Positions 60,738-64,000 of a stretch of DNA of 64,000 bases are shown here, piece by piece. The number at the start of each line of letters is the position of its first letter. The stretch's first letter is position 1. The notes under the pieces were generated by a model. The model did not search any database and was not told the origin of the DNA. It worked only from the letters and a program-made list of their open reading frames with translations. A program made the translations under genes and the position numbers. Origin of the DNA: Natronomonas aquatica. GTDB taxonomy: Archaea > Halobacteriota > Halobacteria > Halobacteriales > Haloarculaceae. The DNA is taken from positions 1-64,000 of the forward strand of contig NZ_JAHLKM010000010.1 in the NCBI RefSeq assembly GCF_024449025.1, written 5' to 3'.

Positions 60738-62108
60738 ATGACTACGTTCGAGTACGACGTCGCCATCGTCGGGGCCGGGACTGCCGGTTGTTACGCCGGG
60801 GCCACCGTCGCCGACGCCGGGTACGACGTCGTCATCGTCGAGCGAAAGGACGAATCCGAAGCGGGACACATCGCCTGCGGCGACGCCCTGAAAGGGGCCG
60901 ACAAATTCCCCGAATCCATCCCCAAATCCCACATCGAGGGCTCGTTTACCAACACCGAGGTCGATCACGGACAGTTCGAGATCCCCAGCGAGGACGCCGT
61001 CCTCGATATCCCCGTCCCGGGTGAACTCGCCGTCATCGACAGATACGAGTACGGTAGACGAGTCATCGACGGGGCTGAACGGGCCGACGCGGAGTTCCAC
61101 TACGACACCGTCGTTCAGGACGTCCTACAGGACGACGACGGCCGGGTGATCGGACTCGAGGCGACGAAGCGGGGCGAACACAGACGCTACGAGGTCGATA
61201 TCGTCCTCGACGGGGCGGGGGCGCTCTCGATCCTGCAGGACAAAGCCGACTTCGAGGGGACGACCTTCGATACGAACGTCCGGTACTCGCAGTTCTCCTC
61301 GGCCTACCGGGAGATCATCGAGGTCGACGACCCAGTCGAGTGGTCGGACGCCCTCGTGTTCAAGCCGACGAAGCGGTCGGCCGGGTACCTGTGGTACTTC
61401 CCGCGGACGCCGACGGAGATCAACGTCGGGCTGGGCTTTCAGATGAACGAGGAACCGATGCAACTCGTCTCGGATCTCCGCGAGGACATCAGCCGCCGGC
61501 CGGAACTGAAAAACGCGACCGTGAAAGACAAACTCGGCGCGGCCTTGCCGACGCGCCGACCGTACGATTCGGCGGTCGCACCCGGGTATATCGCGATCGG
61601 CGATGCCGCCGCCCACGTCAACCCGATCAGCGGCGGCGGGATCGCCGGCGCCGCCTACGCCGGCCAGTACGCCGGCGAGCAGGCGATCGAGGCGATCGAA
61701 GACGGCGACGTGAGCGAGGAATCGCTGTGGCGGTACAACGAACGCGTCATGGACCACTACGGCGGCCGGTACGCCGCCCTCGACGTCTACAACATCTTCT
61801 CGACCGCCTACGACCTGGACGACCTGATAGGGTTGCTCGCCGCCCTTCCCGCCGGGAAGCTCTCGGACGCGCTGTACTCGGGGTCGGCGAGCGTCGGCCT
61901 CGGCCTCAAACTTCGGGTGTTGATAAAGAGCTTCGGTCACTGGGGCACACTGAAGAACCTCTATGAGACGAAGTCGCTGGCCGATCGACTGCTGGAGCAC
62001 TACGAGGGGTACCCTTCGACGCCCGAGGCGTTCCCCGAGTGGCAAGGGGAACGCGACCGCATCATGGACGACATCTACGCCGAGACCGGCGCCGAGTCGA
62101 AGTACTGA
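60738..62108 (+). CDS. geranylgeranyl reductase (digeranylgeranylglycerophospholipid reductase type)
   Basis: A 456-residue flavoprotein that saturates the isoprenoid chains of archaeal membrane lipids. The FAD loop is VAIVGAGTAGCYAGATVADA (residues 8-27). AGHIACGDALKG is the conserved Cys-containing segment, AGYLWYFPRTPTEINVGLGF the family's characteristic motif, and AIGDAAAHVNPISGGGI the second FAD motif. Together with the mevalonate and prenyl synthase genes at the left of the window it belongs to ether-lipid synthesis, though not to the same operon. Confidence 0.9.
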   Translation: MTTFEYDVAIVGAGTAGCYAGATVADAGYDVVIVERKDESEAGHIACGDALKGADKFPESIPKSHIEGSFTNTEVDHGQFEIPSEDAVLDIPVPGELAVIDRYEYGRRVIDGAERADAEFHYDTVVQDVLQDDDGRVIGLEATKRGEHRRYEVDIVLDGAGALSILQDKADFEGTTFDTNVRYSQFSSAYREIIEVDDPVEWSDALVFKPTKRSAGYLWYFPRTPTEINVGLGFQMNEEPMQLVSDLREDISRRPELKNATVKDKLGAALPTRRPYDSAVAPGYIAIGDAAAHVNPISGGGIAGAAYAGQYAGEQAIEAIEDGDVSEESLWRYNERVMDHYGGRYAALDVYNIFSTAYDLDDLIGLLAALPAGKLSDALYSGSASVGLGLKLRVLIKSFGHWGTLKNLYETKSLADRLLEHYEGYPSTPEAFPEWQGERDRIMDDIYAETGAESKY

Positions 62109-62176
62109 GTGCGGCCCCCGAAGGCCGGCGACTAACCGACACTACGGTTTATAATGCCGGCCGGCGAAGACTGGGT

Positions 62177-62572
62177 ATGGGTTCGACGAGTACGAACGAC
62201 GATACGGACGGACCACCCTCCCGGATCGGACGACTCCTGTTCGGGCTCGGACTCGCCCTGCAGGCTTCCGAGGACTTCCGCGATATGGAGGATACTGTCG
62301 AATACGCCGAATCAGCCGGCGTCCCGATGCCCGACGTCGCGGCCCCGTTCGCGTCGGGAATGATGCTTTTCGCCGGTGCCGGGATCGCGCTGTGGCGGCT
62401 ACCGCGGCTGGCGACCGGCGCCGCCGTCACCTTCCTGACGGTCGTGACGGCGACGATGCACGATTTCTGGAACGCCGACGAGGACAGTCGATCCGGCGAG
62501 CGGCTCGCTTTCTTCGGAAACCTCGCGATGTTCGGGGCGGCGCTGGTCTTCCTCCGGGAGGCGTACAAGTGA
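62177..62572 (+). CDS. DoxX-like membrane protein
   Basis: A 131-residue protein starting MGSTSTNDDTDGPPSRIGRL. Four hydrophobic segments (about 20-32, 52-68, 74-92, 108-127) and motifs such as FASGMMLFAGAGIALW and TMHDFWN fit the DoxX family. Its TGA (62570-62572) lies at the apparent end of the neighbouring TnpB element, so the insertion did not truncate it. Confidence 0.8.
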   Translation: MGSTSTNDDTDGPPSRIGRLLFGLGLALQASEDFRDMEDTVEYAESAGVPMPDVAAPFASGMMLFAGAGIALWRLPRLATGAAVTFLTVVTATMHDFWNADEDSRSGERLAFFGNLAMFGAALVFLREAYK

Positions 62573-62637
62573 CCTCCTCCCCGTCGTGACCGACGGGGCT
62601 TCCCGAACCGCACTGCAGCGTTGGGATATTTGCCGGT
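62571..62637 (-). ncRNA. 3' end of the TnpB element: putative omega RNA hairpin / right end
   Basis: A perfect 8-bp stem CCCCGTCG/CGACGGGG with loop at 62579-62598 lies downstream of tnpB, followed on the minus strand by GGAGGAGGTCAC. IS200/IS605-type TnpB elements make their guide RNA from this end, with the guide taken from flanking DNA, here the end of the DoxX gene. The hairpin could also end DoxX or TnpB transcription. Confidence 0.45.
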
Positions 62638-63891
62638 TTACGGGCAGACCTGCTCTTGTGGGGCTACTCGCCCCGTTTGCTTGTCGAACAGGCGCACCGA
62701 TGGCTGGGCCAAACAGCCGTTACTCCTATCCTGTGAGGGATTCGGAGTTACCGTCGCTCGCATATTCTCTGCCGCATTCAGATCACTATTGGCGACCACT
62801 CCACAGTCCGAACAGACGTACAAGCCTCGCTCAACGCGGTTTGAATCGGCCTGCGCTCCACAGGCACAGCAGCTGATCGACGTTGCCAACTCGTACTCAT
62901 CGACTCGTTCAACATCGATCCCACGTTCTTCAGCTTTGTACTCGATTTGCTGAATGAGCGTCTCAAACGCCCAGTCGTGCAGGCGTTTGTTGCCGTGGCG
63001 TCCCCAGTCTTCATCTGCCCGGATGTTCTTCGGATGGCCGACCGCGATCGTGCCAACACCACGCTCTGCACACTGTTCGACGATATCTTTCGAGACCGTG
63101 TGCAGGACATGCGTCTGGCGGCGTGCTTTTTTCGTTCGTGCCCATTCTGCGGTCTGTGAGGGACCCTCCTCACCTTCAGTGTGGTACTCTATCTGCCGGA
63201 AGTAGTGAGCGTCTTCTTTCAACGCATTCCCCGGATACAAGATCGTCTCATCGCCAACTGAGACGGCTGCTGTATTACAGATGCCGAGATCAACACCAGC
63301 CGTCTTTGCGCCAGACTGATCAGGGGCCTCGATGGCGACTTTACAGACGAAGTGCAACTCCCAGTGGTCACCAGTCCACACTGCCCGGACTTGCTGGACA
63401 TCTTCGACACCAGCCAAGCTTGCGTCAGGACCGGTGTCGTATTCACAGAGGATGAAGTCGGCCCATCCATCTTTCAGGTTCTTGCCTTTCGACAGCCGGA
63501 GTTGCTGGTGTTTCGTGTCGAGTTTGAACCCGTCTTGTTTGAACGTGATCGTGCTGCGTGGTCGTTCATCGCCGTATTTGCGGTAGCCCGGTGGGTTTGC
63601 GTCTGGGTCACCTTGTTCGAACCACGACTGGAAAGCGCCAGACAATTCTTCGACAATTGCCTGACTAGATTGGGCATTCAAGTCTTTCCAGCAGTCCTGC
63701 GTTTTCATGTAGGACTTGAGCGGTCCTTCGTCGGGGATTTCTCCCGTGTGATCCCAGATACGACTGATGGTCCACCGAGCAACGTTCCAGATTTTACTGC
63801 CGGAACGACCGAGTGAATCAAGATCACGCACGACACCCTCACGGTTGTTGGTGAGTGTCGCTGTAATGGTGCGTGTTGTGACCAGATTCAC
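62638..63891 (-). CDS. tnpB: IS1341-type TnpB (IS200/IS605 OrfB), RuvC-II Glu apparently missing
   Basis: A 417-residue TnpB without an accompanying TnpA. The RuvC-I Asp201 is in AGVDLGICNTAAV. The zinc ribbon has C341-x2-C344 (TSISCCACG) and C360-x2-C363 (CSDC), and RuvC-III Asp370 is in ANSDLNAAENM. Where active TnpB has I-x-x-E-D/N-L, this protein reads TIAVGHPKNIRADED, with Gly285 at the Glu position; Glu294 is nearby. Spacing between the two Asp residues matches ISDra2 TnpB. It may be nuclease-dead, use a displaced Glu, or belong to a divergent active group. Confidence 0.88.
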   Translation of the reverse strand: MNLVTTRTITATLTNNREGVVRDLDSLGRSGSKIWNVARWTISRIWDHTGEIPDEGPLKSYMKTQDCWKDLNAQSSQAIVEELSGAFQSWFEQGDPDANPPGYRKYGDERPRSTITFKQDGFKLDTKHQQLRLSKGKNLKDGWADFILCEYDTGPDASLAGVEDVQQVRAVWTGDHWELHFVCKVAIEAPDQSGAKTAGVDLGICNTAAVSVGDETILYPGNALKEDAHYFRQIEYHTEGEEGPSQTAEWARTKKARRQTHVLHTVSKDIVEQCAERGVGTIAVGHPKNIRADEDWGRHGNKRLHDWAFETLIQQIEYKAEERGIDVERVDEYELATSISCCACGAQADSNRVERGLYVCSDCGVVANSDLNAAENMRATVTPNPSQDRSNGCLAQPSVRLFDKQTGRVAPQEQVCP

Positions 63892-64000
63892 TGTACATAA
63901 CCTATGATAGTAAAATGACGTAATCGTTACGACTCGGCGTTGAATATCCAGCCAGCAGGAACGATGGTGGCATCGGCCTGGAGCGTACGCGATTTACTCC
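63892..64000. other. sequence upstream of tnpB to the window end
   Basis: No gene or recognised repeat is seen in the last 109 bases. The left end of the TnpB element is expected here but I could not place it. Confidence 0.3.

Overview
The window is chromosomal DNA of a halophilic archaeon (class Halobacteria). The evidence is very acidic proteins, high GC, leaderless genes with TATA boxes about 25-30 bases before the start codon, and archaeal informational genes: ribosomal S2, L21e, L24e, S28e, L7Ae; RNA polymerase subunits RpoF and RpoL; EF-1beta; DUF655; archaeal RNase J; and the isopentenyl phosphate kinase branch of the mevalonate pathway. The genus cannot be named from sequence alone.

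Layout. 1-5330: end of rps2, a NUDIX gene, then mevalonate kinase, isopentenyl phosphate kinase, RNase J and polyprenyl diphosphate synthase (ether-lipid precursor supply). 5527-12396: glutamyl-tRNA synthetase, a zinc-containing ferredoxin, and an EtfB-EtfA-FixC/FixX electron-transfer operon. 12458-15470: a winged-helix/GNAT protein, a 53-residue Cys-rich protein and a split MetE-type methionine synthase pair. 15511-20045: an informational operon (zinc-finger micro-protein, EF-1beta; L21e, RpoF, DUF655, KsgA, MscS, HemK-like). 20117-27158: MDR oxidoreductase, TmcA, the L7Ae-S28e-L24e-Ndk operon, small conserved proteins and a NYN-domain protein.

27355-49461 is a roughly 22-kb integrated element. 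It sits in the 3' half of a tRNA-Leu(UAG) gene and is bounded by a 54-bp direct repeat with one mismatch. It is visibly poorer in GC. It carries an intact tyrosine integrase next to the tRNA, a DEDD exonuclease, a lone LAGLIDADG endonuclease followed by a hairpin-rich segment, regulators, and a probable replication module (Fe-S XPD/DinG-like helicase plus tandem ribbon-helix-helix protein beside an AT-rich region). Its defence-like cargo is: (i) a divergent nuclease pair, a NucS/DUF91-type PD-(D/E)XK nuclease with a RAMA-like C-terminus and an OB-MRE11-like phosphoesterase; (ii) a large Eco57I-type DNA methyltransferase coupled by an 8-base overlap to a phospholipase D-SNF2-type helicase, followed by a small gene; (iii) an Abi_C-like protein; (iv) a second PD-(D/E)XK protein. 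A zinc-ribbon gene in the element is split exactly at a canonical -1 slippery heptamer. A further partial copy of the attachment repeat lies 110 bp beyond the right end, suggesting repeated use of this tRNA site.

49661-62572 is core chromosome again: an acyl-CoA ligase, a catabolic cluster with two mandelate-racemase-subgroup enolases, an RraA-like protein and an MDR dehydrogenase, then small metabolic genes, HisF, RpoL, an SDR, geranylgeranyl reductase and a DoxX-like protein. The window ends in a solo IS1341-type TnpB gene. The canonical RuvC-II glutamate appears to be glycine in this TnpB, and its 3' hairpin abuts the DoxX stop codon.

All assignments come from reading motifs, lengths and gene order. 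No database search was run.
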